Source: Eucommia ulmoides
Lineage: Eukaryota; Streptophyta; Magnoliopsida; Garryales; Eucommiaceae
Reading direction: 5' to 3'
NCBI GenBank assembly: GCA_016647705.1
Contig: CM028340.1
Location: 15,887,001-15,951,000 of the forward strand
DNA: 64,000 bases
The position numbers and the translations under genes are program-made. Positions 32,759 to 43,916 of the stretch are shown one piece after another. Each line of letters opens with the position of its first letter. The first letter of the stretch is position 1. The notes under the pieces are model-generated. The model saw only the letters and a list, made by a program, of their open reading frames with translations, did not search any database and was not told where the DNA came from.

Positions 32759-34970
32759 TGTAGAATTTAAGGTTTTGATGAGCAATTAAGTATTGATATT
32801 TTTTGTGGAACTAATATTTTTATCGAGTGTTTCAAATTTATAGTTCTATGAAATTAATTAAGAAGACGAAATGATGAAGAAAACATAAAGAGTGGAAGAT
32901 GGACATGACGAAAATGTGAAAGAGTTTTGAAGACACTGAAGAAAATTAGGTGAAAACAACTCTTTACTTTTATACTCTTAATGCAACCCGAATTAGGATC
33001 ACGCACAACACTTAAAATGAAGTAATCTTATATGTATCATGATAAGAAGTGATAAATTAAGATCCTAAAATACAATATTTTATGTGCGCATTATAATAAT
33101 TGAACTAAAAGAAAAATGTGTTTTAAAGTATAAAATATTGTGTTTTCGGGTCAATTCGGTCAACTGGCAAAAAGGGGCGGTAGACGAAATGAAATAGTGA
33201 GTTTTGAGAGTTAAAATAGAGTTCTATTGATCCAATCGATCAAATGAGAAATGAAATCGATCAACCGTTTGAAACATTGGATAAAATGGATGAGGAAGTG
33301 GGTACTCTGATCAATTCGGTTAACCGACTGGTTAGAGATGATTAACCGAATGGTTCAGTGGATTAAGTGCATGAAAATGGAGAAACCCACTAATCTAGTT
33401 GGCCAACTTATTGGTTTGGTCGGTCAATCGACTGTTACCGTGAAATCGGCTACTATTTTGTTGTTTTGGTAAAAACCATCCATTTTTTATGATTCTAAGA
33501 GAGGTTTTTGGGAGATTTGAATGTAATTCAAATATGTACAACCTATTACGTGATCCCTATTCATATGGTCCATATATTTTGAGATTCTCTCAATTTAAAT
33601 GATTTAATAATTTCTATTCTTGTGGTTTTAAATTAAGAATAATTTTATGGACTTAAATGATAGTTTTAAAGAGTATTTTTAATTGGAACACACCTATAAT
33701 GAAAGGTGAAGTTATATTGGATCTTAAAATGTCATTTTATTACATATATTTGAAAAACTAGCCGTTAGAGGGCTAGTTCTAGGTCTATTTAATAAGACCT
33801 GCGTGATTAAGTTTTAATACATCAAGAACATTAGTTTTAAGCTATTATAAGAGTGATATTTTTGCTGAGATTTCTACGAGAGATTCTATTCAAGTTCTTG
33901 ATCTAAAACACTTGCTGTTTGGCGTTGCTGATTTGAGTTCTAATTGCGATATTATCATTGTCTTCGGTGTTTCCCAGTAAGATCCATCCAAACTTTATTA
34001 TTTTCTTTCTAAAGTTATATTTCCATTTATTGCTTGGTTTAAGATTGCTATAAAATCGTGTCAAAACTTAAAAGCCTTAAAATCGTTTTTAATTATTTTT
34101 GCCTGATTATCTTATTACGTGCTAAATTTTTGCTATCGACTTTATTTATTAATTAGATTTGAATTGCCTTACATTGCATCTATCACATAATAATTATTCG
34201 GGACATTAATCGAGTATATTGGTATTGAGGTGGTAGAAGCTCCTTATAGAAAGAGAGTTACATTTTTTTTTGTATTTGTGAGTTTGAGCGGATTAGACAT
34301 GTTTGGGACGTTGTTTAGTCAGGGTAGCTATGTTTCGATATTTTTCATGTGAAAAAAATTAGAGTTTGATATTTATCCTGTAAAAAGATTAGGTTATTTT
34401 TTTTCCTTGAAAAGAATAAGGTTTTGATTCTTCCTGTAGTAGAATATAGTGATTATAAAGGTTCTTCCTAAACCTGAGAAAATGATAAGTGTAAAAGTGT
34501 GAGGGAGTGGTAGGTTTGATCTTTAGCTTTTTAAAAGGATTAAGTTTTGATTCTTCCTGTAATAAAATTAAGTTAGTCTTGATCCTAGTGAAAAGATAAC
34601 GTTTTTCCTGAGCCTGTGAAAATGATAATTGTAAAGGTTAATTCTGAGCCTCTGAAAAGAATCGAGATTGTAAGGGTTTGGTTCTTACCTAGAAAATGAA
34701 TCAGGGGTTTAGTAGATTACGTTCGTGAAGTTTGGAGGACTGGATGTAGGTAAGAGTAACTTACCGAACCAGGATATATTGATGTGTACTGCATTACATA
34801 TTTCCTCATATTGTGTTTGGGTGTGCATTTAGATTTAAACACATTTTCATTGCGTAACAAGATAATAATCTATTTAGAGAAATTGATTATTTGTGTTTAA
34901 ATGAATTAATTGTTTAATTTTTAGTAACTACCCAATTCAACGTCCTCTTGGGTAGCTTTTTGGGCTAACA
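32759..34970 (+). repeat. Copia H 3' LTR
   Basis: TGTAGAATTTAAGGTTTTGA to TTTGGGCTAACA, 2,212 bp. Preceded by the purine tract AATTTAGGGGGAGCG (about 32683) and a 60 bp spacer, as in related elements. Confidence 0.88.
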
Positions 34971-34978
34971 ACTCTTAT

Positions 34979-36531
34979 ATCCTAGGGTCGAAAATTATCA
35001 TATTTTTCGATCATACAACTTTGAGGTACCTATTGTCGAAGAAATAAACAAAACCTCAATTGATTAGGTGGATTCTCTTACTCCAATAATTTGATATGGA
35101 GACCAGAGATTAAAAAGGAGTAGAGGACATCGTGGCCGACCACCTATCTCTTGTTTTAATCAATGAGAGCAAGAAAAAAGAGGTAATTGGAGATTCATTC
35201 CCCGATGAGTAGCTTTTCTCGATTACCCAAGTATCCCCACCTTGATTTGTGCACAACGCAAACTACCTTGCCATAGGTAAAATTCCCACCCAGTGGATAA
35301 AACAATATAAAGACCATTTCTTTTCATAGGTTAAACATTTTTACTGGGAGGATTTTCACCTATTTAAGCATTATGTGGATCAGGTGATAAGGACATGTGT
35401 GCCTGAGTGTGAGTTTGATAGTATTTTGGATTTTTATCACACTCAGGAATGCGGGGGACATTCTGGAGGAAAGAGAATAGCAACAAAAGTGTTTCGATGT
35501 GAATTTTATTGGTCGTCCTTATTCAAAGATGCACATCGATTCTGTCAAGCTTGTGATATGTGTTAGCGCACGGGATCAATATCTTGCCGAGATATGATAC
35601 CCTTCCAACCTATCCTGGTAGTTGAGATCTTTGATGTATGAGGCATCAATTTCATGGGACCATTTCCAACATCCCTTGGTCATGGGTATATATTGCTACC
35701 TGTAGACTATGTGTCAAAATGGGTTAAAACCATAACTACTAAAACTAATGACAATAGGGTGGTGCTCCACTTTTTGAGGGAGCATATTTTTAGCAAGTTT
35801 TGGACGTCCCAGGCGATCATTAGTGATAAGGTATCACACTTTTGTATTATGCCATTTGAGGCATTGGTACGCAAGTACTCCGTGACTCACACGGTGGCCA
35901 CGTCTTATCACCCTCAAACGAATGGTCAAGCGAAGGTGTCCAATAGAGAAGTAAAGCAAATTCTAGAGAAAATGGTACGTCCCAACCGTAAAGATTGGTT
36001 GGAACGTTTGGTTAATACTTTATGGGCGTACCGTACAACCTACAAAACTCCTATCGGTATGTCACCTTATCGGTTGGTATATGGAAAGGCATGTCATTTA
36101 CCTGTTGAGCTAAAACATCATGCTTATTGGACTATGAGAGCATTAAACTTTGAGATGAAACGAGCAGTGGATGAATGCAAGCTTCAACTCTCAGACTTGG
36201 ACGAGTTGCGAAATGATGCCTTCAAGAATTCAAAAATTTATACGGAGAGAACGAGAACGTTTCATGATAGCATTATTAACAGGATGTCGTTCCATCCTAA
36301 TCAAAATATGTGGTTGTTTAACTCAAAGTTGAGACTTTTCCCACACAAACTTCGATCTAAGTGGGATGTCCCATTTATGGTTGAAAAAGCGCACCTCATT
36401 GGGTAGTGGAAATAATCAACTTAAGAGAGACCGAAAACTTAAGGTTAACGACCAAAGATTGAAGCACATGGTGGGCTTTGAAGAGCGGGGTGTCATTGAG
36501 GTGGTCAACTTGGTTGACCTAATTTATTCTT
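34979..36531 (+). pseudogene. Gypsy (Athila/Tat-like) RNase H end and integrase
   Basis: Continues the element at 27115. Zinc-finger region HTQECGGHSGGKRIATKVFR and FCQACDMC (about 35420-35560), then the integrase core. The family's first catalytic Asp (IDFMGP) is INFMGP here (about 35650). The second is kept in AIISDKVSHF. The third, Glu in AEVSNRE, is Lys (QAKVSNREVK). GKACHLPVELKHHAYW and LRSKWDVPFMVEK mark the C-terminal part. With D-to-N and E-to-K changes and several stops, it is catalytically dead. Confidence 0.92.
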
Positions 36532-36543
36532 GATGCCACATTA

Positions 36544-36692
36544 TGTAATGACTCGGTTTTCTAGGGCCGTCATTATGATTTCTCCTATAGAGAATTGCTA
36601 TCCTAAAACCGACTCGTCAACTTCCCAATCTACAATATGCGTTAAGTTTCACCGACATTCCTCCCCCCCTCCCTTTTTTTTCTTATCTCATT

Positions 36693-36747
<55 letters not shown>

Positions 36748-36950
36748 GAAATGTTTTATTTTCACTAAGCCCCCCTTCTTTTTAGTTAAGTTATAAATTA
36801 AACCTAATTCAAATTTTAATGTTTTTAAAATTACAAATTAACCCCTCAAATTTTTTATTAAACAATAAATAATACCATCCACCCCTTTATTTTCGAAATT
36901 TACTCAAATGTGACTCAAATTGTATGTATGTGAAAAATTAGGGTCTTACA
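36544..36950 (-). repeat. Element K left (3') LTR, internally deleted
   Basis: TGTAATGACTCGG to AGGGTCTTACA, 407 bp, with a (TC)n(TA)n tract at 36701-36748. Bases 36653-36950 are the inverted partner of 26833-27114. Confidence 0.8.
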
Positions 36951-38446
36951 ACTCTTCCCCCCTAAAAGAAATTTCGTTCCAAAGTTTTCATTCAAGATAA
37001 TAGGAATTAAAATTTTAGTCAAAATAATAATATTTCAGATTCGCACCGCATGGTCATGTTAGTCACACTTAATTCTATAGCAATTATTTTCTATATAGGG
37101 TTCAATAACCGAAAGTCACCCATAATTCTTAACCGTCAACTCATTTACACACATCGCAACATTTTCATTCGCAGTGGCCCATATTATATCCAACAACCAA
37201 CAAATATGGTATACTTTGGTCGGGAACACCTAACACAGACAACCAACTATAAAAACATCTCATGTTTATAACTGTTTCCGCTGCGTTACTCTGATAAAAT
37301 CACAATAAATAACAATATAAATACAATATATCCTTAAAATATCACGGTAGTCTCAGTGGGTTGGGTCTATCTCATTCCGATAGTAATTTTTTCATAACCA
37401 ACATTTATCCATTTCATCCGATATTTCCAGTCAACCAGTTCACAACAATATTTCCATCCAACATTTAAACCAACAATGCTCGCAACCAATATCGTAGCAA
37501 CAGATAACCCAAACTCCACGTGAATTGGCCCGTGAGACAAAAAATCATCAATCTCAATATTCACATAAAAATTTTCAACAATCTCGTAAATGTTTTATAA
37601 AAATTACCACAATCTAACGTCAAATAATAATTTTTTCGCAATATGTCAAAATCACATAGATACGTTTCAGTCACGTCAAAATCATATAAAAATCCCTCAA
37701 AACACATGAATATCACCAAATCACATCAATACATATCAAATACGTCAAACGAGTCATGTATAAGAATTCCCTTCATGCCTCCACATTAAATCAAATCCCT
37801 GACAAGGCCAAGTGTCTCAAACATATAACCATGTATAAATATGTATCAAAATAAATACGTCCTAATTACGAAAATTCGATACGTCACAAAAATCAACAAT
37901 CACTGTATATAAAAATATTATCTCAAAAATTTCTAACATCCTCATCAACTCAAGGATAATTCAGATTATCCTTTCCCCATAAAATCCCAATGACCCCATA
38001 TACCGACTTCGCCTAATGTTAGTAGTAGACCAATACATACAATTGAATTATTTTTATAGGTGTACTGTCTTCCTGTATATAAAAAAAATATTTCATAGAT
38101 CAAGTTTTATCAAAATCCACTTCCCAAATATTAAAATGTAGTCACACCTGGGTATATCCAAATCTCAACAAAATGTCACCACCTCACTGTCAACATTAAA
38201 ATCTCAATCAAATATTTTCAACACAGAATCTCAATATAGATCTCAACAAAATATAACCACCTCACTGTCAATATCAATATCTCGACCAAATATTTTCAAC
38301 ATAACACCGGTTTTCAAATCGACAAATCAACTCGCGTATATATATAATAAAATAACATAATTTCCTACTAGCCGTCGGATCGTTTACCTCACGATTGGGA
38401 GTTACGATGGTACCGTACCATCCGTAGGATTTGCCTTCATAACGGG

Positions 38447-38558
38447 TCATAAACAACGCTCTACCAGACTTTGCCTAGCAAGTGAACAACGCTCTGCCGA
38501 ACTTTGCCTAGCAGGTGAACAACGCTCTACCGTATTATGCCAAGCAGGTGAATACTAT
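38447..38558. repeat. ~38 bp tandem repeat, three copies
   Basis: GAACAACGCTCTGCCGAACT then TTGCCTAGCAGGT, with small variations. Confidence 0.8.
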
Positions 38559-39229
38559 GGCGTAGTCGGACCAAACACCAATTTCCATCTAAAAAACAAC
38601 CGATTTTTTCCACAATTAGTTTCCACCCCTTTTGAAATCAACTAGATTCAACAATTCATTTTCCACCCCTTTTTAAAACCAACGTAATCTACAAAACATT
38701 TTTTTTTTTGTGAAAACATGATTTTGTATACTTATTATAGAAGACCATCTTCATAATATAAAAGAATTTATGGATCAAGTGTGTATATTTTTCTTTTCAA
38801 ACACCACGTTTCAAAAGATACTATCATATATATCGCATTCCAAGTTGGAAACCAATTTTTCCGCTGCCACCAATGTAATAAATAATATATTTAAAATACC
38901 AATCCAAATAATTTAAATTAGCTCATTCCAAACATTTTAAATTCACCAATCCAAACATGTTACGCCATGTAAAATAATCTATTTAAACCAACCAAGTTAT
39001 TTTAAATAATATATTTTAACTAATTCATCGTGAAATATAATACCGCACCCCATTTTTCACTAGCCATAGGATCATTTTAACCTCATGATTAGAGTTTGCG
39101 ACAGTATCGGGACCTGCACAACTATATCATCTAATGTGATCAACAACGTCAGGGCCATTTATTTTCCCCAATGGTAAGGGTACACCCGTGGGATTTGCAG
39201 TCCAGATGGGCCAACGATTTGCTCGCCTA

Positions 39230-39440
39230 GCAGAGAATCAATGCTTTGTAGGGCCATACTCGACAGATAAACAACGCTCTGCCGTAGTAGATAATCAACG
39301 CTCTACCGAAGCAGATAATCAACGCTCTGTACAGATAATCAATGCTCTGTAGGACTGGGCCTAACAGATAATCAATGCTTTGTCGAAGCAGATAATCAAC
39401 GCTCTGCCGAAGCAGATAATCAACGCTCTGTACAGATAAT
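39230..39440. repeat. Tandem array of CAGATAATCAACGCTCTG units
   Basis: Eight or more copies of an 18-24 bp unit alternating between CAGATAATCAACGCTCTGCC and a shorter TACAGATAATCAA form. Related to the array at 38447-38558. It produces a spurious repetitive minus-strand ORF. Confidence 0.85.
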
Positions 39441-40268
39441 ACTACGGCATCGCAGGATAAGAAAATCATTTTTCCACCCCTTTAAAATTCTACTTGATCC
39501 ATGACTCATCATAAAACCGTCTAATTTATCAACACTTGTTTTTCCATACTTTAATACGAAAATATAATTTCACCATTTATATAGAAGACAATATACACCT
39601 TTAAATTCATAACTCCCATTTAGTGACAATTTCCAATGGTTCATGATTAACACGACACTCACCCAGGCTTATTTAACTCATTATAGATAAGTTACATTAT
39701 TCACCTACCATCTCAAATGTTAATATATACAACTTATTAATCCACCGTCACCTCAAATGTTAATATATTCAAATTATTAATCCACTGTCACCTCAAATGT
39801 TAATATGTTTAAATTTAAAACGATAGGGACCAAAATGAAATAATTGTAATAACACATTAATGCACAATGTCTAACCTCCCAAAAACATAACGGAGACGTC
39901 AACGCCTATATATATACTATTTACCCCATAATATTATTCATTTTTATTTCTACGTATATATGTGAACAATTGGTGTACATATGAAAATATTAATGCAAAT
40001 ACATCGCCACTTGATAATATCACATAACTCTGGATGGAGACAAATAAGACACATAGATCACATATCAGGAATCTAAAAAGAGCACATAAGTCATGTATTA
40101 TATTAACTTCATACATACATACATAAAACACATTTCACTTTTATTTCGCAATTCCACTAACATTAACAGTTTATTATGATTGATGGTTGTCCTAATCCCA
40201 ATTCAAAGTGCTCGCTAATCTAAGCTCTAAAACTACAGAATCTATAACCTAAGCTCTAATACCAAACT

Positions 40269-42440
40269 TGTAACGACCTGGTTTCCCAGGGCCGTCACTA
40301 TAGTTTCTCCTATAGAGAATTGTTATCCTAAAACCGACTCATCAACTTCCCAATCTACAATATGCGTTAAGTTTTACAAAAATGCGCAATATTCTTGTTA
40401 CCGATTTTACGACGGTAATTATTATATATAAAAGTCACCATTTAAAGTATCACTAAATAACCTACCATCTATTTTATATTAATCCACTCATTTTCTCCAT
40501 AACACGGCGACCAATTTAAAAGTCTCAGGTTTATAATTTAAATCCCAATTTTTCAACATTTTATCAACCAAACAATTTTATCCGATTATCTTAACACCAT
40601 TTTGTATTAAACCGAATATTCAATATATATTACAATCTAGAGAAATATTTTACAACAACTACGATAATGGTAATTACCGTTTTAACTCGAATTATCCTAT
40701 CATAGTTTTATGAAAACCGACTATTCAATAGATTATAACAATTGCGACAATGAAGATTATCAATTCTTCCGATTACAACAATAAATAATAAATACAATTT
40801 TTACAATTAGAAATTTCAAATAAAATTCTTCTCTCTTTCGTTTTCTCCCAACCGATCCTACAATCCAAACACTGTGGGATTGTTAGTTAACGCTCAATAG
40901 AACTCCAACCCCTCTAATACGTGCATTTAATTTATCACATAAAATTACGTAAGGATGCTCATCACATAACTACTGCATTGTCTAAATCATTTCATATAAT
41001 TTCGACGGGTAAAATATCACAACAATATATCAAATAACTTCATAATCACCCATGCGACAATAAATAACAATTAAATACATATATTAATAGAGTTCGAAAT
41101 TCTATTTTTCCCAAATTTTCCACCGGCCGCGAAATGAATTTATTGGATTTTATTTGGGTGGTTTATGAAATTTCTATATTTTCTTTTTCTTCTTTTTTTC
41201 TCTCGCTTCTTCCTCCTGCTTCTGTTTGCTACGACAGCCGGCACCGCTGCGGCGAATGATCCACCGTCGTGGCGAACTTCCTTCCTGTTTTCTATTTTGG
41301 CTTATTGACCCACCTCCGCCTCGGCAAACTTCTCTCTTTCCTTTGATATGCTCACTGAAGCTTCTCTGCCTAGGCGAAGTTAGCCACCGCCTTGGCGAAC
41401 TCGCCACCACCTGCTCCTCTGTTTTTCCCCGTTAAACCTATTGTCTCTCTCCTTCTCCCTCTTTCTCTCTCTCTCCTCTGACGATCACTGCTCCGATAAC
41501 GCCACACACAGAGCAGCAACAGCGGACCACAGACACACACACACAAGCGAAGGAGCAGAACACATACACACAGACGTAACACACATACAACTACCGACGC
41601 ACCACACTATCGCCACCCCCGTCGGACCAAACTCACTAACCGAACCCACCACACACACACATACACAGCAATATACACACACAACGCTCACACGATCAAC
41701 ACACTCACTTCCCTGGCGACCCAACAGCACAGTCAACGAGTCACACACATACCCACATGAAATCGTCGATGACCATCGAAGGGACAACCGAAAGGACACA
41801 CCCATTGTTGACAAAACAGAGCACCCACGATCGTCCACCTGCACAGATTACACGAACAGTACACACACATACACATACAGTAGACACACACACACATGCA
41901 CTGCTCTCTCTTTCTCAAACTTACCGCTGGCGAACTCCGGTGACACCTACACGACCAAACCACCCTCACCGTTGACAGCAACAAACAAAAATAGAAAACA
42001 CACTCATACATACATAGCCACATCACGGCTGAACACAGACACCCCCACAAACCCATCGGCGACTCCCTACTTTACCGACGACACATAATCAACGACAACC
42101 ATACACATGTCATCACACCGTCGGACCGAACAACCTACCCACACAAAGTGGGTCGAGCAAATACCCACGCATACACACACACAACAGTACACACAACACA
42201 CAATCGGGCAACAGAACAGCACACACGCACATGAACAAAGCAAAACAGGGCATACACACACTCACCGGAGTGACGACCACACCTTCTTCCGTTTCTCTCT
42301 CTCTCTCTCCGATTTTCTCTGTTTTCGTTCTGCTGGGTTTTGCCGACACAATACACCCACGTGAACTTCGATCGCTTCTGCTTTTATTCTATTTCAGACC
42401 GAACGGTCGACCACCTCCCTTTGCCGCCGGCAGCTCCTCT
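40269..42440 (-). repeat. Element K right (5') LTR region, with unusual CA-rich segment
   Basis: Starts TGTAACGACCTGG beside the primer site. AT-rich to about 41160, then a TC-rich leader and CGCTGCGGCGAA / CCGCCTCGGCAAA / CTGCCTAGGCGAA motifs (41240-41400), then about 850 bp of CA-rich sequence. It abuts gypsy RT coding at about 42440. The outer border is uncertain. Confidence 0.55.
41440..42300. repeat. CA-rich degenerate segment (many ACACAC runs)
   Basis: Dense ACACAC/CATACACA on the + strand, close to 50% GC in an AT-rich neighbourhood. It yields ORFs in several frames on both strands, the largest (215 codons) at 41441-42088 +. None has domain-like composition; they are rich in His/Thr or Cys/Val depending on strand. 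Judged non-coding. Confidence 0.75.
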
Positions 42441-42478
42441 CTCATCATGACGTTGAGCTTTCAATAATCAATACAAAC
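42441..42478 (-). pseudogene. Gypsy RT scrap continuing 43066 across the MITE
   Basis: Minus strand reads VCIDY-stop-KLNVMMR, the direct continuation of the RT core (VCIDYRKLN in the family) interrupted by the MITE. Coding similarity stops at 42440. Confidence 0.8.
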
Positions 42479-42801
42479 TAAAGGTGGTCATAGGCCGGGT
42501 TGGGTTGAGTTCGGGCCGAGCTTTAGTTAGGGTATTATAAAAAAATACTAGGCCATAACCCAGCCCGACCCTATAGTCGGGCCTTACTTTCATGCCCAAG
42601 CCCGACCTTACCAAAAAATATCAAGTTCAAGCCCGACCATAGGGCCGGCCCTGCCGTATAATTTTTTTTATTTAAAAAATAAATACTAAAATATAAATAT
42701 AAACACTATAACATAAATACTAAAACATAAACAGTAAATACTAAATACATAAACGTAAACATAAATATAAAAATATTAGTGTGTTGAGTTTGTTTGATAT
42801 A

Positions 42802-42835
<34 letters not shown>

Positions 42836-43055
42836 TTTTATTTATTTTTTTTTTTATTTTTTATTTTTAAATTAATAGTCCTCGGGCTAGGTCCTGCCGG
42901 CCCTAAAGATAAATTGGCATTACCCAAGTCTGACCCTAAATTTGATCGGACCTTAAAATTGAAGCCAAAGCCTTGCCCATGGGCTTAAAACTAAAGCCTA
43001 AGATCTAAAAAAATAGGGACGGGATGGGCGGGCCCCCGGGCCCATGACTACGCCT
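42479..43055. mobile_element. hAT-like MITE with ~8-10 bp target duplication
   Basis: Inverted termini TAAAGGTGGTCATAGGCC and (rc) AGGCGTAGTCATGGGCC. AATACAAAC occurs on both sides (from 42470 and 43056). Inner inverted repeats are rich in GGGC/GCCC (AGCCCGACC). TSD length and TA(A)GG-type termini suggest hAT, though a Mutator-type origin is possible. Inserted in gypsy RT codons. A relative lies at 51002-51522 in inverse orientation. Confidence 0.82.
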
Positions 43056-43628
43056 AATACAAACTCACCATCCTATGGTTTCTATGGTAGGGACAAACTT
43101 TCCCCCATAATTCTTTACTATTGTAATTCTTGAATTTTTTGGGACCACCTGTTCAGGACTCACACACTTGGTATCAGAAATCTGGTAAATAATACCCGCG
43201 TTTAATAGCTTCAAAACTTTTTTCTTCACCACCTCTCTCATATTCAAATTCAACTTCCGTTAAAACTCTCTCATTGGTTTTGCATCGTCTTCGAGGTTGA
43301 TTTTATGCATACATACCGAAGGGTCAATTCTCCTCAGATCTGCCATACCCCATCCTATAACTCTTTTATATCGTTTAAGGACATTAACCAACTTTTCTTC
43401 TTGCTCACCTGTGAGTTCGGCCGAAATAGTCATAGTAGCATATCGTCGTGGCTAAGGAAGGCGTACTTCAGTAAATTTGGAATAAGTTTCAACTCAGGTA
43501 CTGATGGGGATTCGATTGATGGTTTCAGTGGCTCATTTGCTAGCGATGGTAACAGTTCAGGTTTCTTACACCATGGGGTTTTATCATGGTATATGTACGC
43601 CAAAGGATTCTACTATCCTTCGTGTATA
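43056..43628 (-). pseudogene. Gypsy (Athila/Tat-like) protease-RT junction region
   Basis: Minus strand reads (with stops) a CMHxINLExxAKP-like piece, then MREVVKKKVLKLLNAGIIYQ and ISDTKCVSPEQVVPKNSRIT, then ETIGW-stop-VCI at the MITE border. These are classical RT N-terminal motifs of Athila/Tat gypsy elements. The upstream end is element E. Confidence 0.88.
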
Positions 43629-43916
43629 TGACTACTCATAAGTGTACGAGGTCAAAGTTTTAGTATAGTGTGATCGTTAAGATCGAGTTATCGTATCCAC
43701 AGGGATTGGTGTCGTTACTATCGAATACCGCGTTTGTCGTGACCTAATTTTATCTAGGCAAAAAACAAATATATCTAATTAATTAAACTAATACTAATAT
43801 AACCTAAATTAACTACATTAATATACTAATATATTTTAGGGTGAAGAATTGCCTAGGGATTAACGTGTTTACAAATAGGTGTTCGATCTCAATTTACTCA
43901 CGTTTACGGTGTTCAA

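Larger units (their letters stand above)
27953..34970 (+). mobile_element. Copia H: long-LTR (SIRE/Maximus-like) retrotransposon, mostly deleted inside
   Basis: Two ~2.2 kb direct repeats (27953-30170, 32759-34970) bound a 2.6 kb interior. CTTAT occurs at 27948-27952 and again at 34974-34978. The interrupted gypsy RNase H frame is continuous when H is removed. After the 5' LTR comes ATTGACATCAAAG, a degraded Met-tRNA primer site. The interior keeps a gag-like coiled coil (30549-30824) and the RNase H tail DQLANIFTKPIAKD (about 32340). Long LTRs plus this tail fit the SIRE/Maximus copia lineage. LTR divergence is clearly greater than in copia B, so H is older. Confidence 0.85.
36951..40252 (-). 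other. Element K interior, non-coding with tandem repeats
   Basis: AT-rich and without any retrotransposon protein motif. Two blocks of the same design occur at ~38.36-38.66 kb and ~39.06-39.50 kb (CTAGCC..AGGATC, then AACGCTCTGCCGAA-type repeats, then TTTTCCACCCCTTT), suggesting an internal duplication. Confidence 0.6.
36544..42440 (-). mobile_element. Element K: large coding-free LTR element (LARD-like)
   Basis: Left terminal repeat 36544-36950 and right repeat from 40269 share TGTAA(T/C)GAC...GGCCGTCA, TTTCTCCTATAGAGAATTG, CTATCCTAAAACCGACTC and AATCTACAATATGCGTTAAG. A Met-tRNA primer complement GCTCTAATACCA (40253-40264) lies just inside the right repeat. A purine tract on the minus strand (TTTTAGGGGGGAAGAG, rc of ~36952-36968) abuts the left one. 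Orientation is therefore minus. The 3.3 kb interior has no gag or pol. The right repeat is much longer than the left and its outer end lacks GGGTCTTACA, so one or both LTRs are rearranged. Confidence 0.72.

Noticed and set aside
41441..42088. 215-codon plus-strand ORF, with overlapping 119- and 107-codon minus ORFs
   Set aside because: Composition follows the CA-rich repeat (His/Thr/Pro one way, Cys/Val the other) and no domain-like pattern is visible; open frames occur in several phases at once.
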